NCBI RefSeq assembly: GCF_000340885.1
Contig: NC_020291.1
Span: 4,339,001-4,403,000, forward strand
Origin: Clostridium saccharoperbutylacetonicum N1-4(HMT)
GTDB lineage: Bacteria > Bacillota > Clostridia > Clostridiales > Clostridiaceae
DNA length: 64,000 bases
Direction: 5' to 3'
Shown one piece after another: positions 8,108 to 16,844 of the stretch. The position numbers and the translations under genes are program-made. Numbering within the stretch: the stretch's first letter is position 1; each line of letters starts with the position of its first letter. Under the pieces are notes generated by a model that was not told the origin of the DNA, did not search any database, and was given only the letters and a program-made list of their open reading frames with translations.

Positions 8108-8899
8108 TTAGCTGAACTTAATGTCTATATTTTTCGTATCCGTTATAAGCATATGCCCAGGAGAATGTGTAATCACTATTTTGGGTTTAACATTCATAAC
8201 TACAGCTTGTGGCGTTACACCGCAAGGCCAAAATACTGGAACTTCTCCTTCTTTTATTTTAACACTATCTCCAAAATCAGGCCTACTAATTTCTGAAATT
8301 CCAATAACAGAAGGATCCCCAATATGAATTGGTGTTCCGTGAACCTTAGGCATTGATCCAGTCACCATTACAGACTTTACAATTTGATCATATGGAATAG
8401 GCCTCATGCTCACCACCATTTTTCCATTAAAAATACCTGCTGGTTCACAGTCTATATTAGTAATAAACATAGGGACATTACAATTTTCCTCTATGTGACG
8501 TACAGGTACTCCCGCCTCTAAAAGCTCGGATTCAAAGGAAAAACTACACCCTATTAAAAAGCTTACAAAATCATCTCTCCATAAATGCTCAATGCTAGTA
8601 TATTCACCAGTTAATACTCCTTCTTCATAAACTCTATATTTAGGAATATCTTTAGCAATATCTGCACCTTCTGCTATATATCTTAAACTCCTGCTGCCCA
8701 CATCACTCACTTCTAATATCGGACAAGCTTTGGGATTTCTTTGACTAAATAATAGAAAATCATAGGCTAACTCCTTTGGCAAGATAACCAAATTAGCTTG
8801 TGCATATCCAGCACACATTCCTGAAGTTGGTCCTGTAATTTTACCTTCACGTATTAAAGCTCTAACCTCACTGGGTTTCATTTTAGAATAATCCACCAC
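8108..8899 (-). CDS. DUF1445 protein, D-glutamate cyclase N-terminal-half homologue
   Basis: 263 residues of the DUF1445/YcsI 'putative hydro-lyase' family. Signatures: GPTSGMCAGYAQANLVILP (about 23-41), SDVGSRSLRYIAEGADI, VFWPCGVTPQAVVM and HSPGHMLITD at the C-terminus. The animal mitochondrial D-glutamate cyclase is a fusion of DUF1445 and DUF4392. Here the two halves are separate genes in one cluster, which supports cyclisation of D-glutamate to 5-oxo-D-proline. The start is a GTG with AAAGGAG six bases upstream. DUF1445 proteins also occur beside PxpABC without the second half, so the exact share of catalysis is open. Confidence 0.82.
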   Translation of the reverse strand: MVDYSKMKPSEVRALIREGKITGPTSGMCAGYAQANLVILPKELAYDFLLFSQRNPKACPILEVSDVGSRSLRYIAEGADIAKDIPKYRVYEEGVLTGEYTSIEHLWRDDFVSFLIGCSFSFESELLEAGVPVRHIEENCNVPMFITNIDCEPAGIFNGKMVVSMRPIPYDQIVKSVMVTGSMPKVHGTPIHIGDPSVIGISEISRPDFGDSVKIKEGEVPVFWPCGVTPQAVVMNVKPKIVITHSPGHMLITDTKNIDIKFS

Positions 8900-8913
8900 T
8901 TACCACTCCTTTA

Positions 8914-9300
8914 TTCAGTTATGAGTTCAGAGCTATGAGTTATGAATTTTAGGATGAAATAGCGATGCTATTTCTAATAATATACACCTCTAAAAAAAGT
9001 GGCTATGCCACAACACAGAACTTCTCATCTCTAAGAAAAGTGGCTATGCCGCAATATAGAACTTTATTGAAAATCTTGCGGCATTTCTCCATTAACTCCT
9101 AACTCATACCTCCCTACAGGATGCCCTAAAGGGTATTAGCTAAAGCTCATAACTTATATTTATTAAATTTAGTTATGAGTTAAGAGTTTGGAGTTATTAG
9201 TTTTAGGATGAAATAGTGACACTATTTCTGCAATGTATTTATCGGAAAGCCTGTGGCTTTTCTTCCTTAACTCTTAACTCTTAATTCATACTTCTTAACT
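8914..9300 (+). repeat. Composite hairpin repeat (two palindromic units) between cyclase genes
   Basis: A gene-free 400-base gap. Two units in plus orientation start with a GTTATGAGTT-type tail, then TTTTAGGATGAAATAG-loop-CTATTTC (stems at about 8958-8976 and 9213-9231), and end in inverted tails of the TAACTCTTAACTC type. Unit 1 also contains a 45-bp internal tandem duplication with hairpins GTGGC-TAT-GCCAC (about 8999-9011) and GTGGC-TAT-GCCGC (about 9041-9053). Unit 2 has AAAGCC-TGT-GGCTTT. These are MITE-like elements in the middle of an operon. Confidence 0.7.
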
Positions 9301-9316
9301 AATAACTGATATAATT

Positions 9317-10390
9317 TCACACGACCTTTTCATAAAAGCCTAATTCAATAACTTTATCGAACCAAGTTGCGCAGGTATCTTCTAATTTAATAGCATAAGA
9401 TACACATTCTCTCATTAAATTAACTATTGAAAGATTCATTGATAATCCAAAGCCATCTATTGCAGGAACAAGCCATCCATACATATCTATCATTCCACTT
9501 CTTGATGCTACCACCATTGCTTCTTCTTGTAACTCTTTTGTGTGTAATATTTCTAAATCCTTCTTTAAATATGCAATTGCAGCAATTAATCCATAACAGC
9601 CCCAGTCAGAAACTGTAGCAGTAATAATATTATCTGCCTTTGTAGCTACAGCAATTCCACCATTGCAGCCACAATTGCATTTCCCTTCAGCTGCATATGG
9701 AACATATTCTTGTAAATGTTCGCTAATAGTACCCATACCAATTTCATTTCCAAGATCTCCTATTGCTATATTAAGAACACCCTTAGCTTGTAATTTAGTA
9801 AATAAGATATCCTGTTTTGCCTCTAATTCAGTTACAGCTAGTCCTACTGCATTATGATAAACTCCAATTGAATTAGCTCCTGGGCACTCAATGCTAATAA
9901 CAGCACTTGGCAATCCCTTAGCTATAATTTCATCGGCTTGCTTCTCTGCTTCATTTATATCCTTTGTAAATGGAACCGCTGCAATGGATATAGGATATTC
10001 CTTTAATTCTTGCATAGTATCATATAAATGAACTCCTATTACCTGAGCTAAATTTTTTACGGCCTCCATATTATCTTCAGGACATATTATTACAGGTTTT
10101 ACATTAAAAGCTTTTATAAGCGCTCTGGCTAATATCATAGAGCTAACAATCCCATCCATTTCAGCCTTCTTAAAAGGAAGCAACACAAAACCAGTCATTA
10201 TATAAACTAAGTCTCCATCTTTTAAGGTGTTTACTAATTTTTTTGCTGCATTAGTAGTTAAAGGCTCTTTTGTATATTTTCTTGCTGCAGAATATAAAAT
10301 ACGGCACACACCATAGCCTCTAGGGTCTAAATTCACTATATTGTCTAAATTCTCACCTAAATTAAATATTGTTAATTCTTGTTGATTCAT
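9317..10390 (-). CDS. DUF4392 protein, D-glutamate cyclase C-terminal-half homologue
   Basis: 357 residues matching DUF4392, the catalytic C-terminal half of D-glutamate cyclase (DGLUCY). Visible features are the nucleotide-fold-like strand VYIMTGFVLLPFKKAEMDG, IAIGDLGNEIGMG (about 211-223), CNCGCNGGIAVATKADN and SDWGCYGLIAAIAYL. The expected reaction is D-glutamate to 5-oxo-D-proline and water in the cytoplasm. It lies 10 bases downstream of the aminotransferase gene with its own GGAGG, so the two are cotranscribed. A paired DUF1445 gene follows after a repeat-filled gap. Activity of the split bacterial form is inferred from the fused animal enzyme. Confidence 0.82.
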   Translation of the reverse strand: MNQQELTIFNLGENLDNIVNLDPRGYGVCRILYSAARKYTKEPLTTNAAKKLVNTLKDGDLVYIMTGFVLLPFKKAEMDGIVSSMILARALIKAFNVKPVIICPEDNMEAVKNLAQVIGVHLYDTMQELKEYPISIAAVPFTKDINEAEKQADEIIAKGLPSAVISIECPGANSIGVYHNAVGLAVTELEAKQDILFTKLQAKGVLNIAIGDLGNEIGMGTISEHLQEYVPYAAEGKCNCGCNGGIAVATKADNIITATVSDWGCYGLIAAIAYLKKDLEILHTKELQEEAMVVASRSGMIDMYGWLVPAIDGFGLSMNLSIVNLMRECVSYAIKLEDTCATWFDKVIELGFYEKVV

Positions 10391-10400
10391 ATTTTACCTC

Positions 10401-11249
10401 CTAATCTGCATTTGTTTCTTCTAAGAACTCATTTAACAAAGCAGCTTGTAATTTCTTTACAAGCTCTGGTGCTTTTCCACCTACAGGTTTTCCATCTATT
10501 TCACTAGTTGCCATGCAAAATTGTCCTGAACTAGTAACTATAATTTCATCTGCCTCCATTAATTCTTTCAAGGTAAAGGCTGTTTCATCTACAGGAATAT
10601 TAAAGGCTTTGCACATTTTAATAAGATGAGCTCTTGCAATGCCAGGTAAAATCAAATTATCTGTTGGTGCAGTTTTTAATACACCATCCTTAATAATTGA
10701 TACATTGCTATGAGCACATTCAGTTACTCTATCACATCTATGGAATACAGCTTCCTGACAGCCTGCTTCTTCAGTTTTTTGAGCTGCAATTACACTTGGT
10801 AATAAATTTAAGGTTTTGATATTACAGTGTAGAAATCTAGTGTCTTCTAAAGTAATTAACTTTAGTTTTTTTGACATGTCCTTAATATTTAAAGGCTTTA
10901 GCATAATCCATAGATTTGCAGGAACTTCATCTCCAGGAAAAGCATGATTACGCATACCAGTACCTCTTGTAATTTGCCAATATACAAATTGTTCTCCTGA
11001 ATCAACCTTTAACACCATTTCTTTAAGAATTTCTTTTACTTGCTCTTTTGAATGAGGAATTTTTATTCCTAATAAACCTGCACTATTATAAAATCTTTCA
11101 ATATGCTCATCCAATGCAAATATTTTATGATTTCTACTATAAGTAGCATCATAAACTCCATCTCCAAAATAACAAACACGATCAAGCATTGGTACTGTCA
11201 TTTCTTCTAATAATCCAAACTTTCCATTGTAATAACCTAAATTCTCCAT
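10401..11249 (-). CDS. dat: D-amino-acid aminotransferase (class IV PLP enzyme)
   Basis: 282 residues of the class IV fold, closer to D-alanine aminotransferase than to BCAT or ADC lyase. The active-site segment RFLHCNIKTLNLLPSVIAAQ (about 149-168) contains the Schiff-base lysine in IKTLN, followed by EAGCQEAVFHR and the TECAHSNVSI loop. The N-terminus GVYDATYSRNHKIFALDEH is typical. Such enzymes interconvert D-alanine plus 2-oxoglutarate with pyruvate plus D-glutamate, which here would feed the D-glutamate cyclase genes directly downstream. It has an AGGAGG site and its own promoter with a terminator-like leader. Confidence 0.87.
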   Translation of the reverse strand: MENLGYYNGKFGLLEEMTVPMLDRVCYFGDGVYDATYSRNHKIFALDEHIERFYNSAGLLGIKIPHSKEQVKEILKEMVLKVDSGEQFVYWQITRGTGMRNHAFPGDEVPANLWIMLKPLNIKDMSKKLKLITLEDTRFLHCNIKTLNLLPSVIAAQKTEEAGCQEAVFHRCDRVTECAHSNVSIIKDGVLKTAPTDNLILPGIARAHLIKMCKAFNIPVDETAFTLKELMEADEIIVTSSGQFCMATSEIDGKPVGGKAPELVKKLQAALLNEFLEETNAD

Positions 11250-11304
11250 TTAATTTTCCTCCTAAAAATATCCAAATTTAATTTTCATACTAAAATATCT
11301 AAAA

Positions 11305-11365
11305 TAAAAAACCAGACATATTTTAGACCTTTGAATTTGACTTCTTCGTCTAAAGTATATCTGGT
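11305..11365 (-). terminator. Terminator-like hairpin in the leader of dat (attenuator candidate)
   Basis: On the minus strand ACCAGATA and TTTAGAC pair with GTCTAAA and TCTGGT across a 20-base loop, followed by a U tract. It lies between the lrp-liv unit and dat but downstream of a good promoter at 11394-11422, so it sits in the dat leader and could attenuate it. It also contains GACGAAG-AA-GTC (11339-11350), a motif shared with the liv leader. Confidence 0.65.
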
Positions 11366-11380
11366 GCTTCTCTGGAACTA

Positions 11381-11422
11381 ATACTATATTCATATAGTAT
11401 ATCCAACCGAAATATTTATCAA
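11381..11422 (-). promoter_or_regulatory. Sigma-A-type promoter and palindrome upstream of dat
   Basis: On the minus strand TTGATA (11417-11422) and TACTAT (11394-11399) are separated by 17 bases. A perfect 20-base palindromic hairpin, ATACTATA-TTCA-TATAGTAT (11381-11400), overlaps the -10 box and start point and may be an operator. Transcription would start near 11387, about 140 bases before dat. Confidence 0.55.
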
Positions 11423-11629
11423 TATTTTTTTAAATTCAAGTAAATTTTATTGTTATTTACTATTTCACCAAAACTTTTTCTTATATTTTAACAATTTCAG
11501 TTAAAAACATGAAATTTTTAATATGCTTAGTCAGTTAAAAACATATTTTTTTTAATATACTTAGTTAATTCTCTACCTGCTTCACCCGAAATTGCTTTCA
11601 CCATCTATATTAATTTTTAGTATACTTAC

Positions 11630-12085
11630 TTAATCCTCCACTTCTGGTATTACACAAAAGGTATTTTTTATATTTTTTAAAACAAAATGAGTTTTCGTTG
11701 CTGATACTCCTTCTATACTCTTTATTGAACGATGGATTTTCTCAAGATGGTCAGATGATTGACAAATTATTTTAAGCATAAAATCATAATCTCCAGTTAA
11801 ATAATAGCAGGAAACAATATTATCATTACCTTTAATAGCCAAAGTAAAAGTGTCGTAGAACTTTGGATGCTCAAGACTAACTTCCATCAAAGCGGTCACA
11901 TCATTATCTAATTTTTTTTGATCTACTATTATTGTATAATTCTGAATCACTTCATTTTTTTCCATCTTATGTATGCGTTCAAGAACTGCTGAAACTGATA
12001 AGTGAATTTGACTGCTTATAGTAGCGGCTTTAATTCTTGCATTTGCTTTTAAACATTTTAATATTTTATAATCCATTTTATCCAT
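11630..12085 (-). CDS. Lrp/AsnC-family transcriptional regulator
   Basis: 151 residues. An N-terminal AsnC-type helix-turn-helix (residues 1-60: ILKCLKANARIKAATISSQI then LSVSAVLERIHKMEKNEVIQ) is followed by a RAM/Lrp ligand-binding domain (about 66-140, with CYYLTGDYDFMLKIIC). These proteins bind amino acids and form octameric discs that bend DNA. It lies 10 bases after livF, at the end of the importer operon, so it probably senses the transported amino acid and controls the liv and dat promoters, both of which carry symmetric sites. That control is inferred. Confidence 0.88.
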   Translation of the reverse strand: MDKMDYKILKCLKANARIKAATISSQIHLSVSAVLERIHKMEKNEVIQNYTIIVDQKKLDNDVTALMEVSLEHPKFYDTFTLAIKGNDNIVSCYYLTGDYDFMLKIICQSSDHLEKIHRSIKSIEGVSATKTHFVLKNIKNTFCVIPEVED

Positions 12086-12094
12086 ATAAAATTT

Positions 12095-12799
12095 TTATTC
12101 CCCTAAATAGGCTTTTCTAACAGAGTCATCATGTAACAGATCTTGTGCTAAACCTTCTAATACAACACTACCTGTTTCTAAAACATAACCTCGATCTGCT
12201 ATTTGAAGGGCAGCATTTGCATTTTGCTCTACTAAAAGAATTGTTGTTCCAGCTTTACGAATATTTTTTATAATTTCAAAGATTTCTTCAACTACTATTG
12301 GAGCAAGCCCCATGGATGGTTCATCCAGTAATAACAATCTAGGTTTTGCCATTAAAGCTCTACCAATTGCAAGCATTTGCTGCTCACCACCTGACATAGT
12401 TCCTGCAAGCTGCTTTCTTCTTTCCTTTACTCTTGGAAACAAGTTAAAAACCTCTTCCATTGATGCTTTAATCTCAGCTTTACTCTTTCTTAAATAAGCA
12501 CCTAATAAAAGATTTTCTTCTATTGTCTGATCACCAAAGACTCTTCTTCCTTCTGGAACTTGGCTAAGACCATAACCTACTATCTTATGTGCTCCTATAT
12601 TGCTAATCACCTTGCCTTCATAAGTTATTTCTCCAGATTTAACTGGATTCAAACCACTAATTGCCCTAAGAGTACTAGTTTTTCCAGCTCCATTTGCTCC
12701 AATTAATGTCACAATTTCTCCACTCTTTACTTCTAAACTCAAATCATGAATTGCATGAATTGCCCCATAGGATATATTAATATTTTCTACCTTTAACAT
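12095..12799 (-). CDS. livF: Liv-type amino-acid ABC transporter ATPase (LivF-like)
   Basis: 234 residues, a full ABC ATPase. Walker A is TLIGANGAGKTSTLRAISG (about 32-50), the signature MSGGEQQMLAIGRAL and Walker B RLLLLDEPSMGLAP. Length and the NANAALQIADRGYVLETG tail are typical of LivF. The ATG follows the livG stop by one base, so the two are translationally coupled. Together with LivG it energises the importer. Confidence 0.93.
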   Translation of the reverse strand: MLKVENINISYGAIHAIHDLSLEVKSGEIVTLIGANGAGKTSTLRAISGLNPVKSGEITYEGKVISNIGAHKIVGYGLSQVPEGRRVFGDQTIEENLLLGAYLRKSKAEIKASMEEVFNLFPRVKERRKQLAGTMSGGEQQMLAIGRALMAKPRLLLLDEPSMGLAPIVVEEIFEIIKNIRKAGTTILLVEQNANAALQIADRGYVLETGSVVLEGLAQDLLHDDSVRKAYLGE

Positions 12800-12800
12800 A

Positions 12801-13571
12801 TTATTGTGCCGCCCCCTTTCCTAAATACGCTTCAATTACTTGAGGATTTTTTTGAATTTCCTTTGGAATTCCTTTAGCAATAATTTCACCAAAGGAAAGT
12901 ACATAAATATATTCACATACATTCATTACAAGTTTCATATCATGTTCAATAAGTAAAATAGATATTTTAAATTGATTTTTTATCCAACGAATAAGTTCAG
13001 TAAGTTCTACTGTTTCCTGAGGATTCATACCAGCAGCTGGTTCATCTAAAAGTAAAAGTTTAGGTTTAGCTGCTAAGGCTCTCGCTATTTCTAATCTTCT
13101 TTGCTTTCCATAAGGAAGGTTACTTGCAAGCTCCTCTGCCTTATCATCTAACTTAAAAATCTTCAATATTTCTAAAGCTTCCTGCTTCATTTTTTCTTCT
13201 TCCAAAATATGAGCTGGAGTCTTAATTATAGATGTAAACAAGCTAGACTTTGCTTGATAGTTGAAGCTTATCATAACATTTTCAATTACAGTTAAGTCTT
13301 TAAAAAGTCTAATATTTTGAAAGGTCCTAGAAATATGTTTTGAGGTAATATTATAAGGTTTAGTTCCATCAATTCGTTCACCATTTAATTCTATTTTTCC
13401 TTCTGTTGGTTTATAAACACCAGTAAGCATATTAAAAAGAGTTGTTTTACCTGCACCATTTGGTCCTATAAGTCCTATTAATTGATGTTCACCAATTTCC
13501 ATATTTACATCAGAAACAGCAGTAAGACCACCAAATCTTATTGTTAAATTTTCTACTGAAAGCAAAGACAT
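12801..13571 (-). CDS. livG: Liv-type amino-acid ABC transporter ATPase (LivG-like)
   Basis: 256 residues from the ATG at 13571 (MSLLSVENLTIRFGGLTAV). This start follows the livM TAG by one base and is preferred over the in-frame start at 13601 inside livM. Walker A is LIGPNGAGKTTLFNMLTG, the signature NLPYGKQRRLEIARAL and Walker B LLLLDEPAAGMNPQE. The LivG-specific insertion between Walker A and the signature (NVMISFNYQAKSS) is present. It pairs with LivF on the cytoplasmic face. Confidence 0.93.
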   Translation of the reverse strand: MSLLSVENLTIRFGGLTAVSDVNMEIGEHQLIGLIGPNGAGKTTLFNMLTGVYKPTEGKIELNGERIDGTKPYNITSKHISRTFQNIRLFKDLTVIENVMISFNYQAKSSLFTSIIKTPAHILEEEKMKQEALEILKIFKLDDKAEELASNLPYGKQRRLEIARALAAKPKLLLLDEPAAGMNPQETVELTELIRWIKNQFKISILLIEHDMKLVMNVCEYIYVLSFGEIIAKGIPKEIQKNPQVIEAYLGKGAAQ

Positions 13572-13572
13572 A

Positions 13573-14619
13573 CTACTCACCAGCCTTTTCGTTTTGATCA
13601 ATATTCTTTACAGACGTTTTTCCAAATTTCTTAAAGAATTTTACTAGGTTAGCTACCGAAATCTCTCTTGTTCCAAGGATACCTTGTGGGCGGAAGATCA
13701 TCATAAGCACAAGCATAATAGCATAAATTAAAATACGATAGGTCTTAAATACTTCACTTAGCCCTCTTAAACATTCAGGTAAATAAATAAGAATTGAAGT
13801 TCCAATTACAGTTCCTGATAAACTTCCCATTCCACCAAGTACTACATAAGTTATTAATTCAATTGATTTTGCAAAAGCAAAGCTTGCTGGATCAATAAAA
13901 GAATTAAAATGAGCATATAAGCCACCAGCAAGACCAGCCATACTACTACCAATTATAAATGCAATCATCTTATATTTAGTAGAATTTATTCCCATGGCCT
14001 CTGCTGCTATTTCATCTTCTCTAATAGCCATAATTGCTCTACCTTTTGAAGAATGAATTAAATTTTTTAATATTGCATAACAAAGGGCAACCCCTATAAA
14101 TACAATTAAAAATGAAGTGTTTGATGGTATTCCTGAAATACCTCTAGCACCACCAACATAATCTACATTTTGAATTACAACCTTTACTATTTCTCCAAAA
14201 CCCAAAGTACAAATAGCCAAATAATCCCCTTTAAGTCTTAATATTGGGTATCCAATTAAAGCTGCTAGAATTCCAGCTAATATAATTCCTACAAGTAAAG
14301 CAATTGGAAAAGGCATATTAAAATTTTTAGTCATTATTGCTGACCCATATGCTCCTATTGACATAAAAGCAGCATGTCCCATAGTAAATTGACCAGTAAA
14401 GCCCAAGATAAGATTAAGGCCCAAGGCAGCAATTAAAAATATTCCTATTTGCTTCATAATTCTAAGAATATAATCACCAATTATCCCTTGATTTACTAAA
14501 AACATTAGAAAAAAATAAATCAAAGCCAGAACTGCTGTTGTAATTAAGTATCTGGTATATATAGGCTTAACTAAGCTTGAACTTAGACTATTTCCCTTTT
14601 TACTCATCTTATTTTCCAT
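13573..14619 (-). CDS. livM: Liv-type amino-acid ABC transporter permease (LivM-like)
   Basis: About 348 residues with eight to ten membrane helices. The LivM hallmark ALGLNLILGFTGQFTMGHAA (about 65-84) is followed by FMSIGAYGSA. The cytoplasmic loop GRAIMAIREDEIAAEAMGIN (EAA-like coupling motif) and YVVLGGMGSLSGTVIG are present. I favour the ATG at 14619, preceded by AGGTG, over the GTG at 14628 directly after the livH stop. It forms the translocation pore with LivH. Confidence 0.92.
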   Translation of the reverse strand: MENKMSKKGNSLSSSLVKPIYTRYLITTAVLALIYFFLMFLVNQGIIGDYILRIMKQIGIFLIAALGLNLILGFTGQFTMGHAAFMSIGAYGSAIMTKNFNMPFPIALLVGIILAGILAALIGYPILRLKGDYLAICTLGFGEIVKVVIQNVDYVGGARGISGIPSNTSFLIVFIGVALCYAILKNLIHSSKGRAIMAIREDEIAAEAMGINSTKYKMIAFIIGSSMAGLAGGLYAHFNSFIDPASFAFAKSIELITYVVLGGMGSLSGTVIGTSILIYLPECLRGLSEVFKTYRILIYAIMLVLMMIFRPQGILGTREISVANLVKFFKKFGKTSVKNIDQNEKAGE

Positions 14620-14628
14620 TCTTATCAC

Positions 14629-15513
14629 CTACACCTTCACATTGTTTTTCTTACCAAATAAACCAGTTGGTTTTACAATAAGAATTATAATTAAAATAGA
14701 AAACGCTATTGCATCTGATAAACCAGAACTAATATATACCTTTGATAGAGTTTCAATAAGCCCCATTGCAATTCCACCAAACATTGCCCCTGGTATAATT
14801 CCAATTCCACCAAGAACAGCAGCTACAAAGGATTTAAGTCCTGGCATAACTCCCATAGCAGGTTCAAGTCTAGGATATAGCATACCAACAAGTACCCCAG
14901 CTGTTGCAGCTAAAGCTGAACCTAATGCAAAGGTTAAAGAAATTACTTTATTAATATTTATTCCCATTAAGGCTGCTGCATCTCTATCATAAGAAGTTGC
15001 TCTCATAGCTCTACCTGTTCTGGTTCTGTTTACTAAGTACTGTAATCCAATACATAATATAATAGTGATAGCAAGCGCAATTATTTGAAGATTGCTTATC
15101 GTTACTGTTCCAATTTTATAAGAAATTAGAGGAATTACTTCTGGAAAATTTCTTGTATTTGGACCAGCTATAAAATCAGCTTTTACAAAGTTTTGTAATA
15201 TAAGTTCCATTCCCATTGTAGTTATTAATAAGGTTACATTCGGTGAATTTCTAAGTGGTTTATAAGCGATTCTTTCAATTAACATACCCAAGATTGCGCA
15301 AGAAACCATAGAAAAAATCAAACATGGAATAAATCCAAAGCCTAATACTGTTGCTGCAAAGTACCCTAAGAAAGCACCAACCATATAAATATCACAATGA
15401 GCAAAATTAATTAATTTAATAATTCCATATACCATGGTATAACCAATAGCTATTAATGCATAAACACTACCAAGACATATACCATTTACAATTTGTTGCA
15501 ATAAAGTACCCAT
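14629..15513 (-). CDS. livH: Liv-type amino-acid ABC transporter permease (LivH-like)
   Basis: 294 residues. The N-terminus QQIVNGICLGSVYALIAIGY and MVYGIIKLINFAHCDIYMVG is the LivH signature. The coupling loop GRAMRATSYDRDAAALMGIN and FVAAVLGGIGIIPGAMFGG follow. About eight membrane segments. It stands 100 bases after the binding-protein gene with a GGAGAG site and is the first of four tightly packed transporter genes. Ligand specificity is set by the binding protein. Confidence 0.92.
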   Translation of the reverse strand: MGTLLQQIVNGICLGSVYALIAIGYTMVYGIIKLINFAHCDIYMVGAFLGYFAATVLGFGFIPCLIFSMVSCAILGMLIERIAYKPLRNSPNVTLLITTMGMELILQNFVKADFIAGPNTRNFPEVIPLISYKIGTVTISNLQIIALAITIILCIGLQYLVNRTRTGRAMRATSYDRDAAALMGININKVISLTFALGSALAATAGVLVGMLYPRLEPAMGVMPGLKSFVAAVLGGIGIIPGAMFGGIAMGLIETLSKVYISSGLSDAIAFSILIIILIVKPTGLFGKKNNVKV

Positions 15514-15617
15514 CTACATCTCTCCTTTAAAAACGACTATATCTTTAGGCCTACTTAAATTACAGCTTACCTAAGTTGATATAGCCGCTAAACACTAAAA
15601 TTTAATTTTCTTTAGGA

Positions 15618-16799
15618 TTATTTAACCTCAGTTTCAAATTCAAATTGTCCCTTTACAACTTTATTAATAACTACACTCTTAATTGGGTTATGTTTGTCAT
15701 CAAATTTATAATGTGTAGTTCCACAATCTGCATCTAACTTTGCCATTGCATCTTTAATCGCATTTTCATCTGTGCTTCCCGCTTGTTTTATTGCCTCTGC
15801 TACAATGTAAACTGAGTCATAGCTAAGTACAGAGAATGCACTAGGATCACCACTATATTCCTTTTTATAATTATCAACGAACTTTTTAATTGCTGCATTA
15901 TCTGATTTTAATGATAAGTGATCTGTGAAGTAAGAACCTTCAATAGCATCTCCTCCAACTTTTACAAGACCTGGATCACTCCATGAATCACTACCTAAGA
16001 ATGGTGCCTTAATACCAATTTCTCTTGCTTGTTTTGCAATTAATCCAACAGTTGAGTAGTTATCTGGAAGATAAAGTACATCTACATTTAATTCTTTAAT
16101 TTCAGTTAAAAATGCTTTGAAATCACTTTCTCCTGCATTGTAAGTTTTTTCATATGCTACAGTACCACCTGCCGCTTCAAAGTTCTTCTTGAATTCTTTT
16201 GAAATACCTACACAATAATCATTACCTACATCATAAAGCATTGCTACTTTTTTAGCTTTTAGGTTTTCTGCTGCGAATTTTGCACCAACTTTACCTTGTA
16301 ATGGATCTATAAAGCATGCTCTGAATACATAATCTCCACCTTCAGTAGTAACCTTTTCATTTGTTGACCCTGGAGTAATCATAACGGTTTTCATATCTTT
16401 TGCAACTGCTGCCATTGGAATTGAACATTTACTTGCATATGTTCCGACTACTGCTGAAACCTTATCTTGTGTAATTAACTTTGTAATAGCATTTGGAGCT
16501 GTTGCTGCTTGATTTTGATCATCTTCTGAAACAAGCTCTAATTTTTTGCCAAGAACACCACCAGCATCGTTTATTTCTTTTATTGCAAGTTTTGCTCCGT
16601 TTTCCATTGCTGAACCTAAAGCTGGAACATCACCTGTTAATGGAAATACTCCTCCGATCTTAATCGTATCTCCACTAGCTGAACTTCCCCCGTTTGAACT
16701 TACTTTAGCTGTTTCGCTACACCCCATAACCATTGTTGCTGTCATTGCTATTACTGTTACTACCCCAAATATTCTTTTAAGAAACATCTTTTTTATCAT
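15618..16799 (-). CDS. livK: Liv-type amino-acid-binding lipoprotein
   Basis: 393 residues from the ATG at 16799, which has GGAGGAG upstream (the in-frame start at 16814 has none). A lysine-rich N-terminus, a hydrophobic stretch and the lipobox VMGCS (cysteine near residue 27) mark a lipoprotein. The mature part is a type I periplasmic-binding fold: IKIGGVFPLTGDVPALGSAM, AGGVLGKKLELVSEDDQ, VIGTYAS-like SAVVGTYASKCS and VLYLPDNYSTVGLIA. It captures an amino acid outside the cell. The gene cluster suggests D-amino acids, D-glutamate or 5-oxoproline rather than leucine, but that is inference. Confidence 0.9.
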   Translation of the reverse strand: MIKKMFLKRIFGVVTVIAMTATMVMGCSETAKVSSNGGSSASGDTIKIGGVFPLTGDVPALGSAMENGAKLAIKEINDAGGVLGKKLELVSEDDQNQAATAPNAITKLITQDKVSAVVGTYASKCSIPMAAVAKDMKTVMITPGSTNEKVTTEGGDYVFRACFIDPLQGKVGAKFAAENLKAKKVAMLYDVGNDYCVGISKEFKKNFEAAGGTVAYEKTYNAGESDFKAFLTEIKELNVDVLYLPDNYSTVGLIAKQAREIGIKAPFLGSDSWSDPGLVKVGGDAIEGSYFTDHLSLKSDNAAIKKFVDNYKKEYSGDPSAFSVLSYDSVYIVAEAIKQAGSTDENAIKDAMAKLDADCGTTHYKFDDKHNPIKSVVINKVVKGQFEFETEVK

Positions 16800-16844
16800 A
16801 AAAATCTCCTCCAACTTATAATTTTTAATAATAATCCTTTTTAT

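Noticed and set aside
11305..11400. Glycine riboswitch in the dat leader
   Set aside because: GACGAAG looks like part of a glycine aptamer, but the paired GGAGAG and CTCTCAGG parts are missing.
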